From CAUPWF01 sp964369425 (GTDB lineage Bacteria; Bacillota; Clostridia; Lachnospirales; Lachnospiraceae), in contig CAYJGW010000001.1 of the NCBI GenBank assembly GCA_964369425.1, forward strand, positions 1 through 64,000: a stretch of DNA of 64,000 bases, in the 5' to 3' direction. A program made the position numbers and the translations under genes. Shown in pieces: positions 54,706 through 63,446 of the stretch (the stretch's first letter is position 1; every line of letters starts with the position of its first letter). The notes beneath the pieces are model-generated. The model saw only the letters and a program-made list of their open reading frames with translations. It was not told the origin of the DNA and searched no databases.

Positions 54706-55776
54706 TTATAGAGACAATAGTTTTGTTTTTAAGTCATTTTCAAGTTTTTTTAATTCAAGTTCTGCGTTTTGTCGCTTTGTACGTCCTTCTTTTTGGATTG
54801 CTATCACTTCATCTAAAGTAGAGATCATAGTGGCATTTGTCTCTTGCAGAGTTTCCATATCGATTATGCCACGCTCCGCTTCTTTTGCAGTTTCAATGGT
54901 AGACATCTTAAGCATCTGGGCATTCTTTTTAAGCATTTCATTTGTCATATCTGTTACTTCACGTTGAGCCAGCATAGCCTGTTGTGAATGAGCGATACCA
55001 AGTGCAAGCACCATTTGACTCTTCCAGAGAGGGATTGTGTTGATGATTGTGGATTGGATTTTTTCTGCCATAACTGAGTCGTTGTTTTGAACAAGACGAA
55101 TCTGTGGAGCCGTTTGAATGCAGATGGCACGAGTCAGTTCTAGGTCATGAATTTTCTTTTCAAAGCGATTACACATACCGGCTAAGTCATTAGCTGCTTG
55201 TGCATCTTCAGGAAGACCAGAAGCTTCTGCCTTTAACTTTAAAGCGTGCAACTCAGTATTCATGGTAGTCTCAAGCTTTTCTTTTCCAGCTTGAATATAG
55301 AGGGTGAGTTCTTTGAAGTAGTCTTTGTTATATTCATACATCTGATCTAATATTGAAATATCCTTTAATAAGGTGCGCTGATGGGTTTCTAAATGCCCAA
55401 CAATTTTTGTGATAGTGGTAGCAGCATCTTCGTACTTGAGCTTTAGATTAGCAACTTTATCCCCTGTTTTTTTGAATAAGCCAAAAAATCCTTTTTGTTC
55501 TTCTACGTTCTCAAAGTCACGAAGTTGCATCACTACTTCAGATAGCATACCGCCGAGTTCGCCAAAATCCTTTGTTTTCACATTGGATAATGTATTTTCG
55601 GAAAAATCGGCAACTTTTTTTTGAATATTGACGCCATATTGTAAAATAAGGTTAGTATTGGTTAAATCTATGGAATTTTTATATTCTTCTATTAGGTTGG
55701 TATCCTCTGGAGACAAAGGTGTCTCATTATTTAATAATTCGTATTGTGTTTCTTCAACTGGTATCATTTGATTCAT
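54706..55776 (-). CDS. TelA-family toxic anion resistance protein
   Basis: A 356-residue, mostly helical cytosolic protein of the TelA/KlaA family, linked by name to tellurite resistance but found widely near stress and cell-envelope genes. The conserved core (around PLWKSQMVLALGIAHSQQ) is present. It is 12 bases downstream of the XpaC-like gene, and the two families are commonly paired. AAAGGAG precedes the ATG. Confidence 0.9.
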   Translation of the reverse strand: MNQMIPVEETQYELLNNETPLSPEDTNLIEEYKNSIDLTNTNLILQYGVNIQKKVADFSENTLSNVKTKDFGELGGMLSEVVMQLRDFENVEEQKGFFGLFKKTGDKVANLKLKYEDAATTITKIVGHLETHQRTLLKDISILDQMYEYNKDYFKELTLYIQAGKEKLETTMNTELHALKLKAEASGLPEDAQAANDLAGMCNRFEKKIHDLELTRAICIQTAPQIRLVQNNDSVMAEKIQSTIINTIPLWKSQMVLALGIAHSQQAMLAQREVTDMTNEMLKKNAQMLKMSTIETAKEAERGIIDMETLQETNATMISTLDEVIAIQKEGRTKRQNAELELKKLENDLKTKLLSL

Positions 55777-55788
55777 AACATTCTCCTT

Positions 55789-56832
55789 TTAGTGTAATAG
55801 TCCATCTTGATGTAACATTGTTTTTAATACCGCGATATCACTAGAAATATCCAAAGCCTCTTCTTTATACAGATCATCAAAGAACGAGACAAAAGCAACT
55901 TGAATGGTATCTAATATATCCAAAATCTCATTTTTGGTTTTCGTTGTATGTGTAGAAGATAAGTTGTTGTCCTCTATTCCGCAATAGGCATTTAAGAGTT
56001 TGATAGTAGTAGGCAAGTAGTAGTTGATAAACTTGTGGACTTGATCCAATCGTTGGGGTTTTTGACCTACGTAAGCAAAAATCTTAGTGAGGATATTTTC
56101 CAAATCGTCCAGCTTCTTGCTAATGATTGCATCAGGGAGGAGATCATTGACTTTTCGAATCTCACAGATATATTGCTTTCCCTCCATAAGGATTGGGTTC
56201 TGCAAATCAGCAGCTTTTTGATTGGCGATATTTTGTTGTAAGGTATAATTTTGCGTATATGCATGATAGGATTCTTGTCCAATAAAAATTGTCTGCATAT
56301 CGTGAGATAAAAAACAATCTTGATACATCTCTTTTTCAATCCAACCTTTGACCTCGCGTTGAATCTTTGAAGGTTGTCGTTTTAGGGTAGTTGCCAATTC
56401 TTTGAAGGAACAGGTTTCTTTTTTTGAAAGAATCTTAGCAATTTTTTGAAAACGTCCGTTATGTAGGCAACGTTTAGTACAAGCAACAATTCCAGCTATA
56501 GAAAGCGCAGAAACTGTGATATCTATGAGAAGATTTGATAAAATAAATGTATCATGGATATAGAAATCTGACAGGAAAAAACCTATATTGAATCCAGTAT
56601 AAAGAATTGCAAAAGGGTAAAGAACGCAAAGTGCAATTACAAGAAGTGCGGTTTGCCCAGAGGTTGAATAAGTTGTAATTTGGCGTCTCTTTTGCAGTGG
56701 GATGGCAGGCTTTATATAATTCGCATAGACATTTTCGCTAAAACCTTTGATATCTTGCTTGAAGTTGCTATAATCTCCACTTTTTATTGCTTCATCTAAT
56801 TTTTTATTGATATTTGAAAAATCGATATTCAT
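55789..56832 (-). CDS. XpaC-like (halogenated indolyl phosphate hydrolysis) protein
   Basis: A 347-residue protein with two to three membrane helices (about residues 55-130), then a cytoplasmic helical region. It matches the XpaC / 5-bromo-4-chloroindolyl phosphate hydrolysis family, whose true role is unknown. AAGGAG precedes the ATG at 56832; the frame is open 36 codons further, but that part is hydrophobic translation of the intergenic region. Cotranscribed with the TelA gene. Confidence 0.82.
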   Translation of the reverse strand: MNIDFSNINKKLDEAIKSGDYSNFKQDIKGFSENVYANYIKPAIPLQKRRQITTYSTSGQTALLVIALCVLYPFAILYTGFNIGFFLSDFYIHDTFILSNLLIDITVSALSIAGIVACTKRCLHNGRFQKIAKILSKKETCSFKELATTLKRQPSKIQREVKGWIEKEMYQDCFLSHDMQTIFIGQESYHAYTQNYTLQQNIANQKAADLQNPILMEGKQYICEIRKVNDLLPDAIISKKLDDLENILTKIFAYVGQKPQRLDQVHKFINYYLPTTIKLLNAYCGIEDNNLSSTHTTKTKNEILDILDTIQVAFVSFFDDLYKEEALDISSDIAVLKTMLHQDGLLH

Positions 56833-56920
56833 GATGTCTCCTTGTCGTGACAATAATCTTAAGAATCTTATAAGAAAGTGTAACATATAAGAGGAAAAAA
56901 TGCAAAGTTTCACAAGAAAA

Positions 56921-56961
56921 AACAGCAAACAAATCGGCAATAATCCGTTCTGTTTGCTGTT
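56921..56961 (-). terminator. Terminator of argG
   Basis: On the minus strand AACAGCAAACA pairs with TGTTTGCTGTT, with an inner part, followed by TTTTTTCTTG. It separates argG from the XpaC-like gene downstream. Confidence 0.88.
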
Positions 56962-56965
56962 AGTT

Positions 56966-58183
56966 TTATTTCTTAGCTTCTTCTAATTTCATAGCACGAA
57001 CTTTTTGAGGAAGCCCAAATAGATTGATAAATCCTTCCGCATCGTGGTGGTCATATAATTCACCAGTTGTAAAGCTTGCTAAAGACTCGCTGTATAATGA
57101 ATATGGAGAAGTGGTACCAGCTTTGATGATGTTTCCTTTGTAAAGCTTAAATTTTACTTCACCTGTTACATATTCTTGAGTAGAAGTGATAAACGCTTGT
57201 ACTGCTTCGCGAAGTGGTGTATGCCATTTTCCTTCATATACAATCTGCGCCATCTTATTACCCATATCTTTTTTTACTTCATAAGTAGCTCTGTCGAGTA
57301 CTAATTCTTCTAGTTGTTGGTGTGCTTCCATAAGAATTGTTCCACCTGGAGTCTCATATACACCGCGTGATTTCATTCCGACTACACGATTCTCAACGAT
57401 GTCTACAATACCAACACCATGCTTTCCACCAAGTTCGTTGAGAACAGTGATGATTTCAGAAACTTTCATCTCTTCACCGTTAACAGAAGTTGGAACACCT
57501 TTGTTAAATGTCATCGTTACGTATTCTCCTTCGTTAGGTGCTTGTTCAGGAGATACTCCAAGTACTAATAAGTGATCATAGTTAGGTTCAGCAGCAGGAT
57601 CTTCCAATTCTAATCCTTCATGGCTGATATGCCATAGATTACGATCGCGGCTATAGCTTGAAGAAGCATTAAATGGTAAATCAATGCCATGCTCGTTACA
57701 GTATTCGATGGCATCTTCACGAGACTGGATTTTCCACACATCTGTCATTCTCCAAGGTGCGATGATTCTAAGATCTGGCGCAAGTGCCTTGATAGTAAGT
57801 TCGAAACGAATTTGATCGTTTCCTTTACCTGTTGCACCATGACAAATAGCAGTAGCACCTTCTTTTCTTGCAATCTCAACTAGACGCTTTGCAATAACTG
57901 GACGAGCCATTGAAGTTCCTAATAAATATTTATTTTCATAGATGGCATTTGCTTGCACACAAGGAACGATGAAATCATCACAAAATTCATCTACTACATC
58001 TTCAATATATAGTTTTGTCGCACCAGAGAGTGCAGCACGTTCTTCTAAACCATCTAACTCATTACCTTGTCCACAGTCTATACAGCAACACACTACATCA
58101 TAATCAAAATTTTCTTTCAACCAAGGGATGATGGTTGTCGTATCTAGTCCCCCAGAATAAGCCAAAACAACTTTTTCTTTCAT
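56966..58183 (-). CDS. argG: Argininosuccinate synthase
   Basis: A 405-residue ArgG with the N-terminal PP-loop (LAYSGGLDTT), the citrulline/aspartate-binding GATGKGNDQIRFEL and the conserved C-terminal tetramerisation helix. It joins citrulline and aspartate in arginine synthesis. CGGAGG lies before the ATG. Promoter: TTGATT/TATAGT (17-base spacer) on the minus strand at 58219-58247. ArgR-type boxes lie just upstream. Confidence 0.97.
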   Translation of the reverse strand: MKEKVVLAYSGGLDTTTIIPWLKENFDYDVVCCCIDCGQGNELDGLEERAALSGATKLYIEDVVDEFCDDFIVPCVQANAIYENKYLLGTSMARPVIAKRLVEIARKEGATAICHGATGKGNDQIRFELTIKALAPDLRIIAPWRMTDVWKIQSREDAIEYCNEHGIDLPFNASSSYSRDRNLWHISHEGLELEDPAAEPNYDHLLVLGVSPEQAPNEGEYVTMTFNKGVPTSVNGEEMKVSEIITVLNELGGKHGVGIVDIVENRVVGMKSRGVYETPGGTILMEAHQQLEELVLDRATYEVKKDMGNKMAQIVYEGKWHTPLREAVQAFITSTQEYVTGEVKFKLYKGNIIKAGTTSPYSLYSESLASFTTGELYDHHDAEGFINLFGLPQKVRAMKLEEAKK

Positions 58184-58218
58184 ATCAAAATACCTCCGTA
58201 TGTATTATATTCTTAGAT

Positions 58219-58333
58219 ACTATACATCAAAATGAGAAAAAAATCAAGTAGAGATGAATAAAAATACAAAAAGAATGAATAATATACATCTTGATTGGAG
58301 AAAGCTTGACAAAATGACGAAGAGGTGTAAAAT
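58219..58333. promoter_or_regulatory. Divergent argG/proB promoters with two ARG boxes
   Basis: Minus strand, argG: TTGATT and TATAGT, 17 bases apart (58219-58247). Plus strand, proB: TTGACA (58306-58311) and TAAAAT (58328-58333), 16 bases apart. Between them, TGAATAAAAATACA (58255-58268) fits the TGNATWWWWATNCA ArgR consensus exactly, and a near copy follows at 58276-58289, 21 bp away. They resemble paired ARG boxes bound by an ArgR hexamer, upstream of both -35 boxes. Confidence 0.65.
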
Positions 58334-58395
58334 TTAGATAAGAACATAATTATCGTTTAATATTTTAATATAAAGTAGAAATCAGAGGTGGTCTT

Positions 58396-59289
58396 ATGAA
58401 TGCAAGGGAAGTGTTGCGGTTAAAGAAACGAATAGTAATTAAGATTGGAACTTCATCTATCACACACGATGAGACAGGAAATATTGATTTAGAGAAACTG
58501 GAAAAATTTGTCCGGATTTTGATTAATCTAAGAAATAAAGGGAAAGAGGTAATTGTAGTATCCTCAGGAGCTATAGGAATAGGAAGAAATGTTCTTGGAA
58601 TAAAAGAAAATCCACAAGATCCATCGGTTCGTCATGCATGCGCAGCGATTGGACAAGCAAGACTTATGATGATTTATGAAAAGTTATTTAACGAGTATGG
58701 GCAGTTGACGGCACAGGTTCTTTTGACGAAAGAATCGATTATGCATCGTAAGTGTAAAAAGAGTGCAAAAGAGACGTTTTCACAACTGTTTAAGATGAAT
58801 GTTGTGCCTATTATTAATGAGAATGATGCAATAGCAGTAGATGAAGACTTATATGGCGGGTTTGGTGATAATGATACGATGGCAGCATATATTGTAAAGT
58901 TAGTTAAAGCAGATTTGTTAATTCTTCTGTCGGATATAGAAGGTCTTTATACCGACAATCCAAAAGTGAACCCACAAGCAAGGTTTGTTCATACGGTGTA
59001 CCGAATTGATGATGAATTAGAAAATATGGGAAAAGGAACCACTACGCAAGTAGGAACAGGCGGTATGGCCACAAAGATTGAGGCGGCTAAAATTTGTGTA
59101 GAAGCAGGATCTGATATGGTGATTGCTAATGGAGAGAGTATCTATGTAATTAACGATATCATGGCAGGAAAGCGAGTGGGGACCTTATTTTTAGCGGGAG
59201 AACATGAAAAAGAGAATGAATTAGCTAAGGAAAGAGAACAGTACCGAAGAATAGCAAAGAGAAGAAAGAGAGAGGAGAGTAAAAGGTAA
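58396..59289 (+). CDS. proB: Glutamate 5-kinase
   Basis: A 297-residue kinase of the amino-acid-kinase fold (IVIKIGTSSIT; VSSGAIGIGR; NENDAIAVDE; GTGGMATKIEAAK). It lacks the C-terminal PUA domain of the longer enterobacterial ProB. It has a Lys/Arg/Glu-rich tail. It makes glutamyl-phosphate, the first step of proline synthesis. AGAGGTGG precedes the ATG. proA starts on the last base of its stop codon. Confidence 0.96.
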   Translation: MNAREVLRLKKRIVIKIGTSSITHDETGNIDLEKLEKFVRILINLRNKGKEVIVVSSGAIGIGRNVLGIKENPQDPSVRHACAAIGQARLMMIYEKLFNEYGQLTAQVLLTKESIMHRKCKKSAKETFSQLFKMNVVPIINENDAIAVDEDLYGGFGDNDTMAAYIVKLVKADLLILLSDIEGLYTDNPKVNPQARFVHTVYRIDDELENMGKGTTTQVGTGGMATKIEAAKICVEAGSDMVIANGESIYVINDIMAGKRVGTLFLAGEHEKENELAKEREQYRRIAKRRKREESKR

Positions 59290-60545
59290 TGACGGTAGAA
59301 GCGTATTTATTAGAAGTAGGGCAGAAAGCAAAACAGGCAAAAAGTTGCGTGGCGAAATTGGGACAGTTGGAAAAAAATAAAGCTTTAAATCTAATAGCAC
59401 AAGCCATGTTAGATTATAGTGAAGAAATTTTAAAAGAGAACCAGAAGGATATTTTGAATGCCAGAGAAAAAAGGATGAAAGAGTCTTTAGTAGATCGCCT
59501 CTTATTGACGAAAGAGCGGATAGAGAGTATGGCAGAGGGAGTGCGACAAATTAGTGAGTTGGAAGACCCAGTGGGCGAAATGAAAGCGGTGAAGGTTCGA
59601 CCAAATGGTCTTTCGATAGGAGAAAAGGTGGTACCACTTGGTGTTGTAGGCATTATCTATGAGTCTAGACCTAATGTGACATCAGATGCTTTTGCACTTT
59701 GTTTTAAGACTAATAATGCGGTGATTTTAAGAGGAGGAAGTGATGCAATCCACTCGAATAAAGCGATTGTTACTGCGATTCAAACAGGTCTTTTAAAAGC
59801 AGGGATAGATCAGGCATGCATTCAACTAATTGAGCGAACCGATCGTGAAACTGCTAGAGAATTTATGAAATTAAATCAGTATATTGACGTATTAATTCCA
59901 CGTGGGGGCGAACAATTGATACAGACTGTCGTGAAAGAAAGTACAGTGCCAGTGATTGAAACAGGAACAGGAAACTGTCATGTGTATGTAGATAAAGATG
60001 GTGATGTGGACATGGCAGTGTCTATCATAGAAAATGCAAAGACTCAAAGATATGGGGTATGTAATGCATGCGAATCTCTTGTGATACATAGAGCAATTCT
60101 TGAAAAGGTGATTGGATCTCTCGTTGAAACTTTAACGGAAAAAGGAGTGGAGATAAGAGGGGATAATCAGGTGTGTGCTTTAGAACCTAGTTGTGTGTTG
60201 GCAAAAGCAGAAGATTGGGGAACGGAGTACCTAGATAAAATCATATCAATTAAAACGGTAGATTCACTAGATGAGGCGATTCAACATATTAATCAATATA
60301 ATACAGGACACTCTGAAGCAATTATTACAGAAAATTACCAAGCTGCAATGCGATTTTTAGAAGAAATAGATGCGGCAGCAGTTTACGTAAATGCATCTAC
60401 AAGGTTTACGGATGGATTCGAATTTGGATTTGGAGCAGAGATTGGAATTAGTACGCAAAAATTACATGCAAGAGGTCCTATGGGACTATCTGCGTTGACT
60501 ACTACAAAGTATGTGATTTTTGGAAATGGACAAATTAGAAGTTAG
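59289..60545 (+). CDS. proA: Glutamate-5-semialdehyde dehydrogenase
   Basis: A 418-residue ProA of the aldehyde dehydrogenase fold. It has VVPLGVVGIIYESRPNVT, the catalytic Cys in YGVCNACESLVI and the C-terminal GPMGLSALTTTKYV. It reduces glutamyl-phosphate. Overlaps proB by one base. The argC promoter begins 3 bases after its stop. Confidence 0.97.
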   Translation: MTVEAYLLEVGQKAKQAKSCVAKLGQLEKNKALNLIAQAMLDYSEEILKENQKDILNAREKRMKESLVDRLLLTKERIESMAEGVRQISELEDPVGEMKAVKVRPNGLSIGEKVVPLGVVGIIYESRPNVTSDAFALCFKTNNAVILRGGSDAIHSNKAIVTAIQTGLLKAGIDQACIQLIERTDRETAREFMKLNQYIDVLIPRGGEQLIQTVVKESTVPVIETGTGNCHVYVDKDGDVDMAVSIIENAKTQRYGVCNACESLVIHRAILEKVIGSLVETLTEKGVEIRGDNQVCALEPSCVLAKAEDWGTEYLDKIISIKTVDSLDEAIQHINQYNTGHSEAIITENYQAAMRFLEEIDAAAVYVNASTRFTDGFEFGFGAEIGISTQKLHARGPMGLSALTTTKYVIFGNGQIRS

Positions 60546-60547
60546 AC

Positions 60548-60582
60548 TTGCATATAATCTTGCGTTGATGTATAATTATGCA
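60548..60582 (+). promoter_or_regulatory. argC promoter with overlapping ARG boxes
   Basis: TTGCAT (60548-60553), an exact 17-base spacer and TATAAT (60571-60576). TGTATAATTATGCA (60569-60582), a perfect ArgR-type palindrome, covers the -10 box, and a weaker copy, TGCATATAATCTTG (60549-60562), covers the -35 box 20 bp upstream. Repression by arginine-bound ArgR is the clear prediction. Confidence 0.72.
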
Positions 60583-60656
60583 ATGTTGATTTGAGAAGAT
60601 GATGGTTTGTACGTTATGATTAATAAAGACCATCAATAAAGAAGAGAGGTTTTGAA

Positions 60657-61697
60657 ATGATAAAGGTAGGAATTATAGGTTCTACAGGGTACACAGGTGG
60701 AGAACTAGTAAGAATTTTAATGGGACACAAAGATGTGAAAATTGAATGGTACGGTTCAAGGAGTTATATTGATCAGAAATATGCCCATGTATATAGAAAC
60801 ATGTTTGAAATTGTGGATGCAGTTTGCATGGATGATAATATGGAAGAGTTGGCAAGTAGAGTGGATGTAATTTTTACAGCTACCCCACAAGGCCTATGTG
60901 GATCTTTGGTTAATGAAGAGATATTGTCAAAAGTAAAAATCGTAGATTTGAGTGCGGATTTTCGAATCAAAGATGTAGCTGTGTATGAAAAGTGGTACGG
61001 AATAAAACATCAAAGCCCTAAGTTTATAGAAGAAGCAGTGTATGGGCTTTGCGAAGTTAATAGAGAAGATGTGAAAAATGCGAGATTAGTTGCCAATCCA
61101 GGGTGTTATACGACTTGTTCCATATTGACGGCATATCCCCTTGCAAAAGAAGGAATGATTGATTTGAGCACATTAATTATTGATGCGAAATCAGGAACTT
61201 CAGGAGCAGGAAGAGGTGCGAAAGTAGATCAATTATACTGTGAAGTTAATGAAAATATCAAAGCATATGGAGTAGCATCACATAGACATACACCAGAGAT
61301 TGAAGAGCAATTAGGGTATGCTTCTGGAGAGGATTTCACCATTAATTTCACACCACATCTGATTCCTATGAATCGTGGAATACTAATCACAGCTTATGCT
61401 ACATTAAAAGAAGGTGTGACTGAGGAACAAGTAAGAGAAGCTTACGAGTCTTATTATAAAACGGAGAAATTTGTGCGTGTTCTAGAAAAGGGGATGTGTC
61501 CAGAGACTAAGTGGGTAGAAGGAAGTAATTACGTTGATGTTAACTTTGTGATTGATGAGAGAACGAATCGCATCATAATGATGGGGGCTATGGATAATCT
61601 CGTAAAAGGTGCAGCAGGTCAAGCAGTGCAAAACATGAATTTAATGTTTGGGTTAGAAGAAACAAGTGGGCTAGAGATAGTACCGATGTTTCCGTAA
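60657..61697 (+). CDS. argC: N-acetyl-gamma-glutamyl-phosphate reductase
   Basis: A 346-residue ArgC with NAD(P)-binding GIIGSTGYTGGEL at the start, catalytic Cys near residue 150 in VANPGCYTT, and the histidine in SHRHTPEIE. It reduces N-acetylglutamyl-phosphate. AGAGAGG precedes the ATG. First gene of an argC-GNAT-argJ-argB operon under the ARG-box promoter. Confidence 0.97.
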   Translation: MIKVGIIGSTGYTGGELVRILMGHKDVKIEWYGSRSYIDQKYAHVYRNMFEIVDAVCMDDNMEELASRVDVIFTATPQGLCGSLVNEEILSKVKIVDLSADFRIKDVAVYEKWYGIKHQSPKFIEEAVYGLCEVNREDVKNARLVANPGCYTTCSILTAYPLAKEGMIDLSTLIIDAKSGTSGAGRGAKVDQLYCEVNENIKAYGVASHRHTPEIEEQLGYASGEDFTINFTPHLIPMNRGILITAYATLKEGVTEEQVREAYESYYKTEKFVRVLEKGMCPETKWVEGSNYVDVNFVIDERTNRIIMMGAMDNLVKGAAGQAVQNMNLMFGLEETSGLEIVPMFP

Positions 61698-61724
61698 ATA
61701 CAGATAAGAGGAAATAAAAAGAGA

Positions 61725-62177
61725 ATGTATACGATTAGAGCAATGACCATGTATGACTATGACGAAGTGTTTAAGCTTTGGAATAGCATTCATGGATTCG
61801 GAATAAGAAGCATGGACGATTCAAGAGCAGGGGTTGAACGATTCATCAAAAGAAACCCAAATACAAGTGTGGTTGCAATCGCAGATGGAAAAATAGTAGG
61901 GAATATTTTGTGTGGGCATGATGGAAGAAGAGGGTGTTTCTACCATGTATGTGTGGCAAAGTCATACCGAATGAAAGGTATTGGAAAAACAATGGCAATA
62001 CATGCGATTAAGGCTCTTGGAGATGAAGAGATTAACAAGGTGAATCTCTTTGCATTTACCCAAAATGAAGGTGGTAATGCTTTTTGGAATGAGATAGGGT
62101 GGAATAATCGAGAAGATTTGAACTGTTATGAATTTGTGATTAATGAGAAAAATATTACAGCGTTTATTGCTGATTAG
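61725..62177 (+). CDS. GNAT N-acetyltransferase in the arg operon
   Basis: A 150-residue GNAT with motif A for acetyl-CoA (VAKSYRMKGIGKTMAIHAI) and motif B (FWNEIGWNNR). It sits between argC and argJ, with 27 and 15 bases on either side, so it is inside the arginine operon. Similar small GNATs occur here in other clostridia and are often called acetylglutamate synthase-like. That role is plausible but unproven; ArgJ alone could recycle acetyl groups. Confidence 0.82.
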   Translation: MYTIRAMTMYDYDEVFKLWNSIHGFGIRSMDDSRAGVERFIKRNPNTSVVAIADGKIVGNILCGHDGRRGCFYHVCVAKSYRMKGIGKTMAIHAIKALGDEEINKVNLFAFTQNEGGNAFWNEIGWNNREDLNCYEFVINEKNITAFIAD

Positions 62178-62192
62178 AGCTTAGGAGGAAGT

Positions 62193-63416
62193 ATGAAATT
62201 AGTACAAGGTGGAGTAACAAAGGCAATAGGATTTGAAGCAGCAGCAGTTGCGGCAAAGATTAAATATCAAGATAGAACAGATATGGCGATTATATATAGT
62301 GAAGCGCCATGTAAGGTGGCAGGAGTCTTTACTAAAAATATCGTAAAGGCAGCACCCGTAAAATGGGATCAAGAGATTGTGAAAAATTCAGAACATGCAC
62401 AAGTTGTGATTGTCAATTCAGGAATCGCCAACGCTTGTACAGGACAAGAAGGATATGATTACTGTAAGCAAACAGCAGAAGTAGTGGCAAAAGAATTAGG
62501 AGTGAAAGAGAATGCGGTTCTTGTAGCATCTACAGGGGTGATTGGAAAGCAACTTCCAATGGGTCGAATTGCAGCAGGAGTAACGGAGTTATGCAAAGTG
62601 AAACATTCAGATATCACATCAGGTACAGAAGCGGCAAAAGCAATTATGACTACAGATACTTGTGAAAAGGAAATTGCATTTGAAATTGAAATATCAGGAA
62701 AAACAGTTACTGTAGGTGGAATGGCAAAAGGTTCTGGAATGATTCATCCAGATATGTGCACGATGCTAAGTTTTATTACGACAGATGCAATGATATCAAA
62801 AGAGGCACTACAAAAAGCTATGAGTGATGATGTGGTAGATACTTACAATATGATCTCTGTGGATGGTGATACATCTACCAATGATACAGCCTTAGTTCTA
62901 GCAAATGGAATGGCAGGAAATGAAGAGATACAAGTCGGAACAGAAGAATACGAATTGTTTTATGCAGCTTTCCATGAGGTGAATGAATATCTAGCTAAAA
63001 AGATGGCGGGTGATGGAGAAGGAGCTACGGCGTTATTTGAAGTGAAAGTGTTGGGCGCTCAGACAAAAGAGCAAGCAAGAATTATTAGTAAATCAGTGGT
63101 AACCTCTAACCTTACTAAGACTGCAATTGCAGGACATGACGCTAACTGGGGACGCGTACTATGTGCTATGGGCTATTCAGGTGCAACTTTTAATCCAGAA
63201 GTGGTGGATCTTAAGTTTGCTAGTAAAGCTGGAGAAGTAGAGATTATGGTGGAAGGAAATGCAGTGGATTTTAGTGAAGAAAAGGCTACAGAAGTATTAT
63301 CACAAGAAGAAGTGACTGCAGTAATTGATTTGAAAATGGGAGAAGAATCTGCGATTGCATGGGGATGTGACTTGACTCATGAATATATTGCAATTAATGC
63401 AGATTACAGAAGCTAA
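62193..63416 (+). CDS. argJ: Glutamate N-acetyltransferase (ornithine acetyltransferase)
   Basis: A 407-residue ArgJ. The precursor is cleaved before Thr190, which becomes the nucleophile; here the site reads GMIHPDMCTMLSF, with Cys189 in place of the more common Ala. It transfers acetyl from acetylornithine to glutamate. TTAGGAGG precedes the ATG. argB follows after 30 bases. Confidence 0.95.
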   Translation: MKLVQGGVTKAIGFEAAAVAAKIKYQDRTDMAIIYSEAPCKVAGVFTKNIVKAAPVKWDQEIVKNSEHAQVVIVNSGIANACTGQEGYDYCKQTAEVVAKELGVKENAVLVASTGVIGKQLPMGRIAAGVTELCKVKHSDITSGTEAAKAIMTTDTCEKEIAFEIEISGKTVTVGGMAKGSGMIHPDMCTMLSFITTDAMISKEALQKAMSDDVVDTYNMISVDGDTSTNDTALVLANGMAGNEEIQVGTEEYELFYAAFHEVNEYLAKKMAGDGEGATALFEVKVLGAQTKEQARIISKSVVTSNLTKTAIAGHDANWGRVLCAMGYSGATFNPEVVDLKFASKAGEVEIMVEGNAVDFSEEKATEVLSQEEVTAVIDLKMGEESAIAWGCDLTHEYIAINADYRS

Positions 63417-63446
63417 ATCAGTGGATGATAAGAGAAGGAGAAAGCG

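Noticed and set aside
56833..56940. Hydrophobic 36-residue extension of the XpaC-like protein
   Set aside because: It overlaps the argG terminator side and lacks a ribosome site; AAGGAG precedes the ATG at 56832.
58184..58395. T-box or riboswitch upstream of argG or proB
   Set aside because: No T-box sequence (TGGN motif, AGGGTGG) and no room for a leader; promoters and ARG boxes account for the region.
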